DNA of 64,000 nucleotides from Janthinobacterium sp. 1_2014MBL_MicDiv. Its GTDB lineage: Bacteria > Pseudomonadota > Gammaproteobacteria > Burkholderiales > Burkholderiaceae_D. The position numbers were made by a program, and so were the translations under genes. The first letter of the stretch is position 1. Each line of letters starts with the position of its first letter. Under the pieces are notes generated by a model. It made no database searches, was not told where the DNA came from, and was given only the letters and a program-made list of their open reading frames with translations. This document shows positions 17,717-25,793 of the stretch, in pieces. The stretch is taken from positions 620,001 through 684,000 of the forward strand of contig NZ_CP011319.1 of NCBI RefSeq assembly GCF_001865675.1, given 5' to 3'.

Positions 17717-19294
17717 ATGGTGAGTATCCAAGTCCGGCTGACTCTGCTTTTCGTCGTGATCGTCACCCTGGTGCTGGGCATTTCCGGCAGCTATACCCAA
17801 TATACCCTGAGCAAGGAACTGGAATCGGGCAGCGCGCGCCTGCGCAGCGGCGTGCTCACGCGCTTGCAGACGAGCCTGCCATCGGCCCTGTGGGATCTCG
17901 ACAAATCCAAGGTCGACAGCATCGTGGCGGCGGAAATGTTGCCGCCCGAACTGGTCGGCATCCGCGTCTACGATGCCTCCGTAGGCCTGTTCGCCGGTGA
18001 GGTGCGCGACGCCTCGGGCACCCTGGTGCCGCTGGAAACGGATGTCGCCATCGGCGGCACGCCCGTCGAGGCGCCGCTCGTGTTCCGCGACGCCGTGGCC
18101 GCGGCCAGCGGCGGCAAGCCCGTCATCGTGGGCAAGGTCATCGTCAATTTCAGCCGCGAGCAGATCGACGCGGCGCTGCGCAGCGAAGTGCGGCGCAAGG
18201 TGGTGGAAGTGTTGCTGCTTGACATCATTCTCGTCGGTGCGCTGGTGCTGAGCCTGCGCATCGTCTTCGGCCCCCTGAAACAGTTGCGCGACGGCTTGTT
18301 CGACCTGGCCACGCGCGGCAGCGATGAAGTCGAAGAGTTGCCGGAAAGCCGGCGCGACGAACTGGGCGACGTGATCCGCGGCTTCAATGCCGTGCAGCGC
18401 AAGCTCAAGTCCATCATCGAGGGCAGCCGCCAGGCCGAGGACGTGGCGCGCCGCTCGCAGCAGGAGACGGCGCAGGCCATGGACGAGCTGCGCCGCGCGC
18501 AGGAGTCGCTGCTGCAGTCGGAGCGGCTGGCTTCGCTGGGCAGCCTGGTGGCCGGCGTGGCCCATGAAATCAATACCCCGGTCGGCATCGCGCTGACCAG
18601 CGCCTCCGTGCTGAAGGAAGCCACCGACGCCATCAGCGAGGCCGTGGCCGGCGGCAGCGTGAAAAAGACCGATATCGTGCGCTATCTGGAGACGGCCGGC
18701 GAGAGCGCGCGTCTGATCATGAACAATGCCTACCGCGCTGCGCACCTGATCCACAGTTTCAAGCAGATCGCCGTCGATCAGGTCAGCGAGGCGCGCCGTT
18801 TGTTCGAATTGCGCGATTATATCGGCGAGGTGATCTCCAGCCTGCAGCCGACCCTGAAGAAGACGCGCATCGATATCGTCATCGATTGTCCGCCAGACAT
18901 CATGTTCGACAGTTATCCTGGCGCGCTGGCGCAGGTGCTGACCAACCTGGTCTTGAACTGCGTCGAGCATGCGTTCGATGCGGACACGGATGGCAGCATC
19001 CGCATCGGCGTGCGCTGCGACCGCGACTGGATTGAAATGCAGGTGCGCGACAATGGCCGCGGCATCGCGCCGGACATGCTCGACCGCGTGTTCGACCCGT
19101 TTGTCACCACGCGGCGCGGGCAGGGCGGCACGGGACTGGGACTGAACATCGTGTTCAACTTGATCGCCAAGCAATTTGGCGGCACCATCACGGTCAGCAG
19201 CACCCTGGGACAGGGCGCCACGTTCCTGTTGCGACTGCCCCGCGTGACGCCGTTGCCGGAAGGCGCCGCCAGCGCCGCTGCCGGCCAGGCATAG
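17717..19294 (+). CDS. Membrane sensor histidine kinase without an adjacent response regulator
   Basis: I choose the ATG at 17717 over the TTG just before it. The 525-residue protein has a membrane segment at about 8-25, a periplasmic region of about 140 residues, a second membrane segment at about 164-186, a HAMP-like region, a coiled coil, a DHp helix with H283 (VAGVAHEINTPVG), and an ATPase domain with N, G1 and G2 boxes (DNGRGI, GTGLGLNI). The proline after the HEIN motif places it with the HisKA kinases related to NtrB and DctB. No receiver-domain gene is adjacent, so its partner is elsewhere. Confidence 0.85.
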   Translation: MVSIQVRLTLLFVVIVTLVLGISGSYTQYTLSKELESGSARLRSGVLTRLQTSLPSALWDLDKSKVDSIVAAEMLPPELVGIRVYDASVGLFAGEVRDASGTLVPLETDVAIGGTPVEAPLVFRDAVAAASGGKPVIVGKVIVNFSREQIDAALRSEVRRKVVEVLLLDIILVGALVLSLRIVFGPLKQLRDGLFDLATRGSDEVEELPESRRDELGDVIRGFNAVQRKLKSIIEGSRQAEDVARRSQQETAQAMDELRRAQESLLQSERLASLGSLVAGVAHEINTPVGIALTSASVLKEATDAISEAVAGGSVKKTDIVRYLETAGESARLIMNNAYRAAHLIHSFKQIAVDQVSEARRLFELRDYIGEVISSLQPTLKKTRIDIVIDCPPDIMFDSYPGALAQVLTNLVLNCVEHAFDADTDGSIRIGVRCDRDWIEMQVRDNGRGIAPDMLDRVFDPFVTTRRGQGGTGLGLNIVFNLIAKQFGGTITVSSTLGQGATFLLRLPRVTPLPEGAASAAAGQA

Positions 19295-19308
19295 GCAAGG
19301 AGAACGAC

Positions 19309-19896
19309 ATGACAGAGGTATACAGCGGACAGCAAGTGGCGTTCTTGCGTGGCATCAATGTCGGCCGCGCCAAGCGCGTGGCCATGGCCGACTTGCGCAA
19401 GCTGCTGGGCGATCTGGGCTTCACGAATGTGCGCACCGTGCTCAACAGCGGTAACGTCGTGTTCGAGGCGGGCAGGGTGGCGCCGGCGGACGCGGCGGCC
19501 GGCATCGAGGAAGCGCTGGTATTGAAGCTGGGCGTGGCGGCGCGCGTGACGGTGTTGTCGGCCGGCCAATTTGCCGAGCTGATCGAACAAAACACGCTGG
19601 CGCCGGCGGCCGATGCGGCGCGCCTGCTGGCGCTGGTGCTGAACAGGCCATCCGATGCCCAGCGCCTGGCGCCGTTGCTGCAGCAGTCGTGGCAGCCGGA
19701 AGCGCTGGCGCTGGGCCAGTGGGCCGCATATGCCTGGTGTCCCGATGGCGTGCTGGCCAGCAAGGTGGTGGCGGCGCTGGGCGTCTTGCTTGGTGACGGC
19801 GTCACCTCGCGCAACTGGGCCACCATGCAAAAATTGAAACTGTTGCTGGACGGGCCGGACGCGGCAGCCACATCCTCACTAGCCAAGGAGCCATGA
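19309..19896 (+). CDS. DUF1697 family protein
   Basis: A 195-residue cytoplasmic protein with the DUF1697 signature near the N-terminus (AFLRGINVGRAKRVAMADL, then VLNSGNVVFE). The family has no assigned biochemical function. An AAGGAG lies just upstream of the ATG, 14 bases after the kinase stop. The stop overlaps the next start (ATGA), so it is coupled to the DUF3224 gene. Confidence 0.8.
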   Translation: MTEVYSGQQVAFLRGINVGRAKRVAMADLRKLLGDLGFTNVRTVLNSGNVVFEAGRVAPADAAAGIEEALVLKLGVAARVTVLSAGQFAELIEQNTLAPAADAARLLALVLNRPSDAQRLAPLLQQSWQPEALALGQWAAYAWCPDGVLASKVVAALGVLLGDGVTSRNWATMQKLKLLLDGPDAAATSSLAKEP

Positions 19897-20297
19897 TGCC
19901 GCAGATTACAGGCGAATTCGACGTCACGATCACCCCGGAAAACTTGTCGGACACGGCGGCGCAGTCGGGGCTGGGGCGTTTGTCGCTGGACAAGCGCTAC
20001 CATGGCGCCCTCGATGCCCGCGCGCAGGGCGAGATGCTCAGCGCGCGCGCCGGTGTGGCCGGCTCGGCCGGCTATGTGGCGCTGGAGCGCGTCGAGGGCA
20101 CGCTTGATGGCCGCCAAGGCAGCTTTTACCTGCAGCACAGCGGCAGCATGGCGCGCGGCACGCCCAGCCTGTCGGTGACGGTGGTGCCCGATACGGGCAC
20201 GGGCCAGTTGCAAGGCTTGCATGGCAGCCTGGCCATCCGCATCGCGGACGGCAAGCATTATTACGATTTCACGTACGACATTTCTGAGGCGCCATGA
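19893..20297 (+). CDS. DUF3224 family protein
   Basis: A 134-residue beta-rich protein. GEFDVTITPENL, LSLDKRYHGALDARAQGEML and GSFYLQHSGSM are typical of DUF3224, a small beta-barrel family of unknown function. An AAGGAG precedes the start, which overlaps the DUF1697 stop. Its own stop in turn overlaps the start of the small membrane protein, giving three coupled genes. Confidence 0.8.
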   Translation: MMPQITGEFDVTITPENLSDTAAQSGLGRLSLDKRYHGALDARAQGEMLSARAGVAGSAGYVALERVEGTLDGRQGSFYLQHSGSMARGTPSLSVTVVPDTGTGQLQGLHGSLAIRIADGKHYYDFTYDISEAP

Positions 20298-20473
20298 ACT
20301 GGGATATCGTGAAAGGCGTATTGATCGTGCTCGTCGCCATCAGCGTGGTGGTGACGGCTTTCGTGCTGATTTCCGCCTCCGGACCGGACAAGGCGGGCTG
20401 CATCGCGCGCGCCCTGAAATCGGGTATTCCCGTAGGCAACATCGAACGGGTCTGCCGTTTGCTGGAGAAGTAA
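20294..20473 (+). CDS. 59-residue single-pass membrane protein
   Basis: The frame starts at an ATG overlapping the DUF3224 stop (ATGA) and ends immediately before an intrinsic terminator, which supports it as a real gene despite its size. Residues 8-28 (GVLIVLVAISVVVTAFVLIS) form one membrane helix. The remaining soluble tail has two cysteines, C36 and C54, in CIARALKSG and ERVCRLLEK. I do not recognise a family. The location suggests it acts with the DUF1697 and DUF3224 products. Confidence 0.7.
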   Translation: MNWDIVKGVLIVLVAISVVVTAFVLISASGPDKAGCIARALKSGIPVGNIERVCRLLEK

Positions 20474-20475
20474 AA

Positions 20476-20503
20476 AAAATTCCGCGCAAGGCGGAATTTT
20501 TCT
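20476..20503 (+). terminator. Intrinsic terminator
   Basis: The arms AAAATTCCGC (20476-20485) and GCGGAATTTT (20491-20500) are perfect complements with a 5-base loop, and the stem runs into T residues. It closes the DUF1697-DUF3224-small protein operon. The A-rich left arm could also serve the convergent gene at 20535. Confidence 0.9.
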
Positions 20504-20534
20504 GCTGCAGCGGCATCAAGTCGCTGGCATGGAC

Positions 20535-20939
20535 TCACGTATCGAATTTTTCCTGTTTTTCGCCATGCACGCTCAAGGCCAGCAAGCCCAATCCCACCAG
20601 CAGCATCGAGTACATGCTCGCTTCCGGCACGGGCGCCGGCATGCTGGCTTGCTGGGCGGGCGCCGCCGTGGCGGGTTTCGCTGGCGCCAGGGCGCCATGG
20701 CGGATGCCGGCGTTGCTCCAGTGCGGCGCCGCAGTCGCGCTGCTGGCCAGCAGGCGGGCATACGGCAAGTCCGGCGTTTCCCAGCCGGGATTATTATTCA
20801 GACTGATGCTTTCATCGATCGTGACGCGCTCGCCGGCGTCGTGCAGCTTGTCGCTCGTGGCGTCGCTGTCTGCCGCCGCACTCCATGCACTGGCCGACAA
20901 GGCCAGCATGGCCACGCATAGCGGCTGAAATATCCCCAT
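20535..20939 (-). CDS. PEP-CTERM sorting-domain protein
   Basis: The ATG at 20939 has an AGGGAG upstream and gives 134 residues. There is a signal peptide (about 1-22, ending SAWSAAA), an alanine- and proline-rich middle, and a C-terminal sorting signal: VPEASMY at 104-110, then the helix SMLLVGLGLLALSV. The motif differs from the usual VPEP, and the tail HGEKQEKFDT lacks the usual arginine cluster, so the signal may be degenerate. Such proteins are processed by an exosortase (EpsH/XrtA) and associated with exopolysaccharide; no exosortase gene is in the window. Confidence 0.75.
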   Translation of the reverse strand: MGIFQPLCVAMLALSASAWSAAADSDATSDKLHDAGERVTIDESISLNNNPGWETPDLPYARLLASSATAAPHWSNAGIRHGALAPAKPATAAPAQQASMPAPVPEASMYSMLLVGLGLLALSVHGEKQEKFDT

Positions 20940-21281
20940 CTCGATCTCCCTGTGTTCACCGCGCGGCGCAGCTGAAACCAGCTGGCGCCTGGGCGGACAA
21001 TCCACCTGTACGGGGGTGGATCCTGGTTTTTCTGACGACTCTTCATTACAGCACAGATCGTGGCAATTTTGGTATGTATATTTCCTCTTTATTACGAATT
21101 TTTGTCATTTTGATAGCGCTGCCGCTATCGTCTTCGCGCACCTTGCATGAGCACGCTATCGGCTACAAAACAGGACAAAAAACACTGTTGTTTTTTTGTG
21201 CGAATCGCCAGCAGGAAAACAGTATATTGATTAGTATATTGTTTATCGGAGGATGTGCACACTTACCGCCTGTGGGAGGGC
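20940..21281. promoter_or_regulatory. Divergent control region with AT-rich direct repeats before the ArsR-type gene
   Basis: This is 342 bases without a gene. The most distinctive part is a pair of direct repeats, AGTATATTG, at 21221-21229 and 21233-21241 (12-base period), about 40 bases before the regulator start. BigR/SqrR-type regulators bind AT-rich sites that overlap their own promoter, so this is a candidate operator and -10 region. The left part should contain the promoter of the PEP-CTERM gene. Confidence 0.45.
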
Positions 21282-21638
21282 ATGATGGATACGGTCGCAA
21301 CGCAACAGACAGAATACAACCTCGACGCCATGCGCGGCTCGGCCTATAAAGCCAGTTCGCTGCTCAAGGCCATGGGCAACGCGGACCGCCTGATGCTGCT
21401 GTGCCAGCTGTCGCAGGGCGAGCACTGCGTCAGCGACCTCGAGCAAAAAGTGGGCATAGTCCAGCCGACCCTGTCGCAGCAGCTGGGCGTGTTGCGCGAG
21501 GAAATGCTGGTGGCCACGCGACGCGACGGCAAGCAGATTTATTACCGCGTCGCCAGCCCGCCCGTGTTGGCCGTGCTGCAAGTGCTGTATGCGCAATTTT
21601 GCGCGCCGCGCCCGCCGTTCAACGACGAAGCAGACTAA
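21282..21638 (+). CDS. bigR: BigR/SqrR-like sulfide-responsive ArsR-family repressor
   Basis: A 118-residue winged-helix protein closely resembling BigR and SqrR, which sense reactive sulfur by forming a disulfide or polysulfide bridge between two cysteines. From the ATG at 21282 the matching cysteines are C41 (LLCQLSQGE) and C107 (YAQFCAP), the same numbers as the sensing pair in SqrR; C49 is extra. The recognition helix is VQPTLSQQLGVLRE. An ATG one codon later fits the GGAGGG slightly better, and a GTG at 21255 is also possible. It precedes two sulfur-transport genes. Confidence 0.82.
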   Translation: MMDTVATQQTEYNLDAMRGSAYKASSLLKAMGNADRLMLLCQLSQGEHCVSDLEQKVGIVQPTLSQQLGVLREEMLVATRRDGKQIYYRVASPPVLAVLQVLYAQFCAPRPPFNDEAD

Positions 21639-21646
21639 GCGTTGTC

Positions 21647-22063
21647 ATGACGATAGACTGGCAGCATTTCACGCCGTGGACGTCGCTGGCCGGCGGCATG
21701 CTGATCGGCCTGGCCGCGGCCCTGCTGATCCTCTTCAATGGCCGCATCGCCGGCATCAGCGGCATCGTCGCTGGCCTGCTGCGTCCGCGCCGGGGCGACC
21801 TGGGCTGGCGCATCGCCTTCCTCGCCGGCCTCGTCGGCACGCCCCTGTTGTGGCAGCTGTGGCAAGCCTTGCCGCCCGTGCGCATCGAGGCGGACACGCC
21901 GGCCCTGGTCGTCGCCGGCCTGTTGGTCGGCGTGGGCGTGCGCTTTGGCGCCGGCTGCACCAGCGGTCACGGCGTGTGCGGCCTGTCGCCGCGCTCGCTG
22001 GCGGCCACTTGTGCCTTCATGGCGGCCGGTTTTCTCACCGTCTACCTGCTGCGCCACCTATGA
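21647..22063 (+). CDS. YeeE/YedE-family transporter, first half
   Basis: A 138-residue membrane protein with about four helices and the family signature FGAGCTSGHGVCG at about 107-119, whose cysteine is essential for thiosulfate uptake in YeeE. Full-length YeeE/YedE proteins join two such halves; here they are encoded by two overlapping genes. It starts 8 bases after the bigR stop. The pair is expected to move sulfur compounds across the inner membrane under BigR control. Confidence 0.85.
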   Translation: MTIDWQHFTPWTSLAGGMLIGLAAALLILFNGRIAGISGIVAGLLRPRRGDLGWRIAFLAGLVGTPLLWQLWQALPPVRIEADTPALVVAGLLVGVGVRFGAGCTSGHGVCGLSPRSLAATCAFMAAGFLTVYLLRHL

Positions 22064-22503
22064 ACACACTGCTGTTTTCCCTGTTGAGCGGCCTCGTCTT
22101 TGGACTGGGCCTGATCGTGTCCGGCATGAGCAATCCCGCCAAGGTGCTCGGTTTCCTCGACCTGGCCGGCGCCTGGGACCCGTCGCTGGCGCTGGTGATG
22201 GGCGGCGCCATCGGCGTGGCCCTGCCCGCCTTCTGGCTGGCACGGCGGCGCACGACTGCCATCCTGGGCGAGCCCATGCAATTGCCGGCGGCGCGGCGTA
22301 TCGACCGGCGCCTGCTGCTGGGCAGCCTGGCCTTTGGCGCAGGCTGGGGCATCGCCGGTTTCTGTCCCGGCCCCGCGCTCGTGTCCTTGCTGGCGGGGCA
22401 GCCCAAGGCGTGGATTTTCGTGGCCGCCATGCTGGCCGGCATGGCCATCTTCGAACTACTGGCGTGGCGCAAGGGCCGCCGCGAGGCCGTGCCCGCTGCC
22501 TGA
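22060..22503 (+). CDS. YeeE/YedE-family transporter, second half
   Basis: A 147-residue membrane protein starting in an ATGA overlap with the preceding gene. It carries the second half-signature, FGAGWGIAGFCPGPAL, with its cysteine, plus SGMSNPAKVLGFLDL near the N-terminus. In BigR operons this protein (DUF6691 type) is the usual partner of the first half. The persulfide dioxygenase (Blh/ETHE1-like) often found in such operons is not present next to it. Confidence 0.85.
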   Translation: MNTLLFSLLSGLVFGLGLIVSGMSNPAKVLGFLDLAGAWDPSLALVMGGAIGVALPAFWLARRRTTAILGEPMQLPAARRIDRRLLLGSLAFGAGWGIAGFCPGPALVSLLAGQPKAWIFVAAMLAGMAIFELLAWRKGRREAVPAA

Positions 22504-22546
22504 GGCGGTACAATCTGGCGCATCGCCACTCTGGATACCCGCTTAC

Positions 22547-23404
22547 ATGAAGAACGTGATTTTCCGCACCGGCGCGCGCGCCGCCCTGTTGTGCAGCGTG
22601 CTGGCGCTGACCGCCTGCGGCAGCTTGCTGAAGAAAGACGCGCCGCCCGCGCCCGCGCCTGTCGCCGACGCCTTGCCCAATCCGCAAGTGCTGCTGCTGG
22701 GCGAAGTCCAGGACAATGCGCAAGGCCACCGTTTGCGCGTCGCGGAGTTGCAGCGCCGGCTGGCGGCCGGCTGGCGTCCCGTCATTGTCATGGAGCAGTT
22801 TGACCGCAATAACCAGGACTTGCTGACGCGCGCTGCGCGCGAATGCGCGGATCCCGACTGCATCATCCGCGTGATGGAACAGCCGCGCTGGGACTGGAGC
22901 TTGTACCGGCCCGTGCTGGACCTCGTCATCAGCTACCAGCTGCCTCTGGTGGCCGGCAACCTGTCGCCGGCCGATGCCTCGCGCATCGTGCGCGACGGCA
23001 TCCAATGGTCGATGCAGCCGGCCATGGTCGCCACTTACCTGGCCGCACCGGTGCCGGCCGATATTCTGGAAGGGCAGCAGAAGGACATCCAGGCGGCCCG
23101 CTGCAACATGCTGCCGGAGATGATGGTGGCCGGGGTCGTCAACGCCCAGGTGGCGCGCGACATCTGGATGGCCAAGCTGATACGCGACCAGGCGCCGCGC
23201 GATGTGGTGCTGATCGCTGGCAATGACCACGTGCGCAAGGATATCGGCGTGCCGCGCTGGCTGAAGCTGGCCGACCCGCAACTGAACGTGCGCAGCATCG
23301 GCTACATGGAACAGGGTAGCAGCGGCTACAAGGGCGCGTTTGACCTGACGCAAACGATGCCGGCGCAGCTGCGTCCCGACCCGTGCGCGAAGTTTAAACA
23401 ATAA
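22547..23404 (+). CDS. ChaN-like haem-binding lipoprotein
   Basis: A 285-residue protein with a lipoprotein signal (lipobox LTAC near residue 24) and a ChaN/Tiki-type domain: VLLLGEVQDNAQGHRLRV at about 48-65 and the histidine segment IAGNDHVRKDIGVPRWL near residue 225. ChaN of Campylobacter is an iron-regulated haem-binding protein; a haem role here is inferred. The gene ends directly against the convergent pcaR stop, with no terminator between them. Confidence 0.75.
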   Translation: MKNVIFRTGARAALLCSVLALTACGSLLKKDAPPAPAPVADALPNPQVLLLGEVQDNAQGHRLRVAELQRRLAAGWRPVIVMEQFDRNNQDLLTRAARECADPDCIIRVMEQPRWDWSLYRPVLDLVISYQLPLVAGNLSPADASRIVRDGIQWSMQPAMVATYLAAPVPADILEGQQKDIQAARCNMLPEMMVAGVVNAQVARDIWMAKLIRDQAPRDVVLIAGNDHVRKDIGVPRWLKLADPQLNVRSIGYMEQGSSGYKGAFDLTQTMPAQLRPDPCAKFKQ

Positions 23405-24232
23405 TCACTGCTGCACCCGCACCAGGGCGCTGACCCGGCTTGCCGTATCGAGCAGTTTCGGCAAGCTGTGTTCGAGCAGCTGCGCCACGGACGGCCCCGC
23501 CGTCTGGCCGCTGACGTTGATTGCCGCCACCACCTTGCCGCTGCGGTCGAACACGGGCGCGGCCAGCGCCACCAGGCCCTGTTCCAGTTCTTCCTGCACC
23601 AGGCTCCAGCCCTGGCGGCGCACTTGCGCAATCTCTGCCATCAGGGCGTCGATATCGACCAGCGTGGCTGGCGTCAGTTTCAATAGCGCCATCTTCGACA
23701 GCCGCGCGCGCAGCACGTCCGGCGCCAGGTCCGACAGCAAGACCCTGCCCATCGACGTGCAATACGCGGGCAGGCGGCTGCCGATGCCCAGGTTGATCGA
23801 CATGGTGCGGTGCGCGGACAGGCGCACCACGTAGACGATGTCGTCGCCGTCGAGCACGGTGGCCGAGCACGACTGGCGCAACGATGCCATCAATTCTTCC
23901 AGCAGCGGCTGCGCCTGCGTCCATACGGGCAGCGATGACAGATATGCGTAGCCCAGGTCGAGCACCTTCGGCGTCAGGCGGAACAGCCTTCCGTCCGCTT
24001 CCACATAACCGAGATGCAGCAGGGTGTGCAGGATGCGCCGCGCGCCGGCGCGCGTCAGCTGCGCCCGTTCCGCCACTTCACTGAGGGTTTGCCGCGGCGC
24101 CTCGGCGCCAAAGCTGCGCAGCACGGCCAGGCCGCGCGCGAACGATTGCACATAGCTATCGCCAGGACGCGGCGCGCCGTCGGCGTCAAGGCTTGCTTCG
24201 GTGGAAAGGGGCGTGCTGCTGCGTTCGGTCAT
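23405..24232 (-). CDS. pcaR: IclR-family regulator of the beta-ketoadipate genes
   Basis: The 275-residue protein has an N-terminal winged helix (residues about 30-90, LSEVAERAQLTRAGARRILHT) and a C-terminal IclR effector domain. It is closest in style to the PcaR/PcaU/PobR branch (YVQSFARGLAVLRSF opening), and it is divergent from pcaI with 166 bases between. PcaR activates pca genes in response to beta-ketoadipate in Pseudomonas. A candidate operator is at 24344-24366. Confidence 0.85.
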   Translation of the reverse strand: MTERSSTPLSTEASLDADGAPRPGDSYVQSFARGLAVLRSFGAEAPRQTLSEVAERAQLTRAGARRILHTLLHLGYVEADGRLFRLTPKVLDLGYAYLSSLPVWTQAQPLLEELMASLRQSCSATVLDGDDIVYVVRLSAHRTMSINLGIGSRLPAYCTSMGRVLLSDLAPDVLRARLSKMALLKLTPATLVDIDALMAEIAQVRRQGWSLVQEELEQGLVALAAPVFDRSGKVVAAINVSGQTAGPSVAQLLEHSLPKLLDTASRVSALVRVQQ

Positions 24233-24343
24233 GGCGATTCCAATTGGTCAAGGTGGCAATTATAGCCATGCAGACGGCGGCAACGGCAAATTGACAAGCG
24301 CGTCGATCAGGCATATTCTCACGAATAAGTTCTAAATACGAAT

Positions 24344-24366
24344 ATTTGTTCGCAATAAGAACAAAT
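24344..24366. promoter_or_regulatory. Candidate PcaR operator
   Basis: A perfect 8-base inverted repeat, ATTTGTTC (24344-24351) and GAACAAAT (24359-24366) with a 7-base spacer, lies in the divergent pcaR-pcaI region, 32 bases before the pcaI start. The surrounding sequence is unusually AT-rich for this genome. Binding by PcaR is inferred from position only. Confidence 0.55.
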
Positions 24367-24398
24367 AACCGATGGGTTTGATTTGTAGGAGGCAGGCA

Positions 24399-25100
24399 AT
24401 GATCGACAAACTGCGTTCCAGCGTCTTTGACGCGCTGGCCGATATCCACGATGGCGCCACCGTCATGATTGGCGGCTTTGGCGGCGCCGGCCAGCCGGCC
24501 GAGCTGATCGACGGCTTGATCGCCCATGGCGCGCGCGACCTCGTCATCGTCAACAACAACGCGGGCAATGGCGACACGGGCCTGGCCGCCCTGCTGAACA
24601 ACGGGCAGGTGCGCAAGATCATCTGCTCGTTTCCGCGCCAGGCCGATTCCCATGTGTTCGACGCCCTGTACCGCGCGGGCAAGCTGGAACTGGAACTGGT
24701 GCCGCAGGGCAATCTGGCCGAGCGCATCCGCGCCGCCGGCGCCGGCATCGGCGGCTTCTTCACCCCCACCGGCTATGGCACGGATTTGGCCAAGGGCAAG
24801 GAAACGCGCGAGATCGACGGCCGCATGTATGTGTTCGAGTCGCCCATCCATGCCGACTTCGCGCTGATCAAGGCGGAGCAGGGCGACCGCTGGGGCAACC
24901 TGACCTACCGCAAGACGGCGCGCAACTTCGGCCCGATCATGGCCATGGCCGCGAAAGTGAGCATTGCTTCCGTGCATGAAGTTGCCGAGCTGGGCAGCAT
25001 CGACCCGGAACACGTCATCACGCCGGGCCTGTTCGTGCAGCGCATCGTGCAAGTGCCGCGCACGGCCACCGGCCCCGCCGGCTTCAAAGCAGCCGCTTGA
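24399..25100 (+). CDS. pcaI: 3-oxoadipate CoA-transferase subunit A
   Basis: With PcaJ it transfers CoA from succinyl-CoA to 3-oxoadipate, the penultimate step of protocatechuate/catechol breakdown. I start at the ATG at 24399, preceded by TAGGAGG; an upstream in-frame ATG at 24372 lacks this. The 233-residue protein has the family I signature GGFGGAGQPAELIDGL near residue 25 and GYGTDLAKGKETREI. The next gene follows after 12 bases. Confidence 0.93.
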   Translation: MIDKLRSSVFDALADIHDGATVMIGGFGGAGQPAELIDGLIAHGARDLVIVNNNAGNGDTGLAALLNNGQVRKIICSFPRQADSHVFDALYRAGKLELELVPQGNLAERIRAAGAGIGGFFTPTGYGTDLAKGKETREIDGRMYVFESPIHADFALIKAEQGDRWGNLTYRKTARNFGPIMAMAAKVSIASVHEVAELGSIDPEHVITPGLFVQRIVQVPRTATGPAGFKAAA

Positions 25101-25112
25101 GAAAGAAACAAC

Positions 25113-25760
25113 ATGAATAAATGGAATCGAGACCAGATGGCGGCCCGCGTGGCGGCCGACATCCATGAAGGCAGTGTCGTCAACCTGGGCATCGGCTTGC
25201 CGACGCTGGTGGCCAACCACTTGCCGGCCGGCGCCGACATCATCCTGCACAGCGAAAACGGCGTGATCGGCATGGGCCCGGCGCCCGTGCCCGGCGAGGA
25301 AGACTATGACCTGATCAACGCGGGCAAGCAGCCCGTCACCCTGCTGGCCGGCGGCAGTTACTTCCACCACGCCGACAGCTTTGCCATGATGCGCGGCGGC
25401 CACCTGGACATCTGCGTGCTGGGCGCCTTCCAGGTGTCCGCCACGGGCGACCTGGCCAACTGGCACACGGGCGCGCCGGACGCCATCCCCGCCGTGGGCG
25501 GGGCCATGGACCTGGCCATCGGCGCGAAAAAGACCTGGGTCATGATGGAATTGCTGACCAAGACGGGTGAAAGCAAGCTGGTGCAGGCCTGCACCTATCC
25601 GCTGACGGGCATCGCCTGCGTCAGCCGCATCTACAGCGACCTGGCCGTGCTCGACCTGGGACCGGCTGGCGCCACGGTCGTCGAACTGGTCGATGGCTTG
25701 AGTTTTGCACAGTTGCAAGCACTGACGGCCGTGCCGCTGGCGGACGGCCGCGCCCCTTAA
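25113..25760 (+). CDS. pcaJ: 3-oxoadipate CoA-transferase subunit B
   Basis: This is the catalytic subunit of the transferase. The 215-residue protein has the active-site glutamate E48 in SENGVIGMGP, the family I thioester-forming residue, and the NLGIGLPTLVANHL opening. It sits between pcaI and pcaF in the expected order. Confidence 0.94.
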   Translation: MNKWNRDQMAARVAADIHEGSVVNLGIGLPTLVANHLPAGADIILHSENGVIGMGPAPVPGEEDYDLINAGKQPVTLLAGGSYFHHADSFAMMRGGHLDICVLGAFQVSATGDLANWHTGAPDAIPAVGGAMDLAIGAKKTWVMMELLTKTGESKLVQACTYPLTGIACVSRIYSDLAVLDLGPAGATVVELVDGLSFAQLQALTAVPLADGRAP

Positions 25761-25793
25761 GCCTCTCTCTTTAACTTTCTTGGAGGAAAGAAC

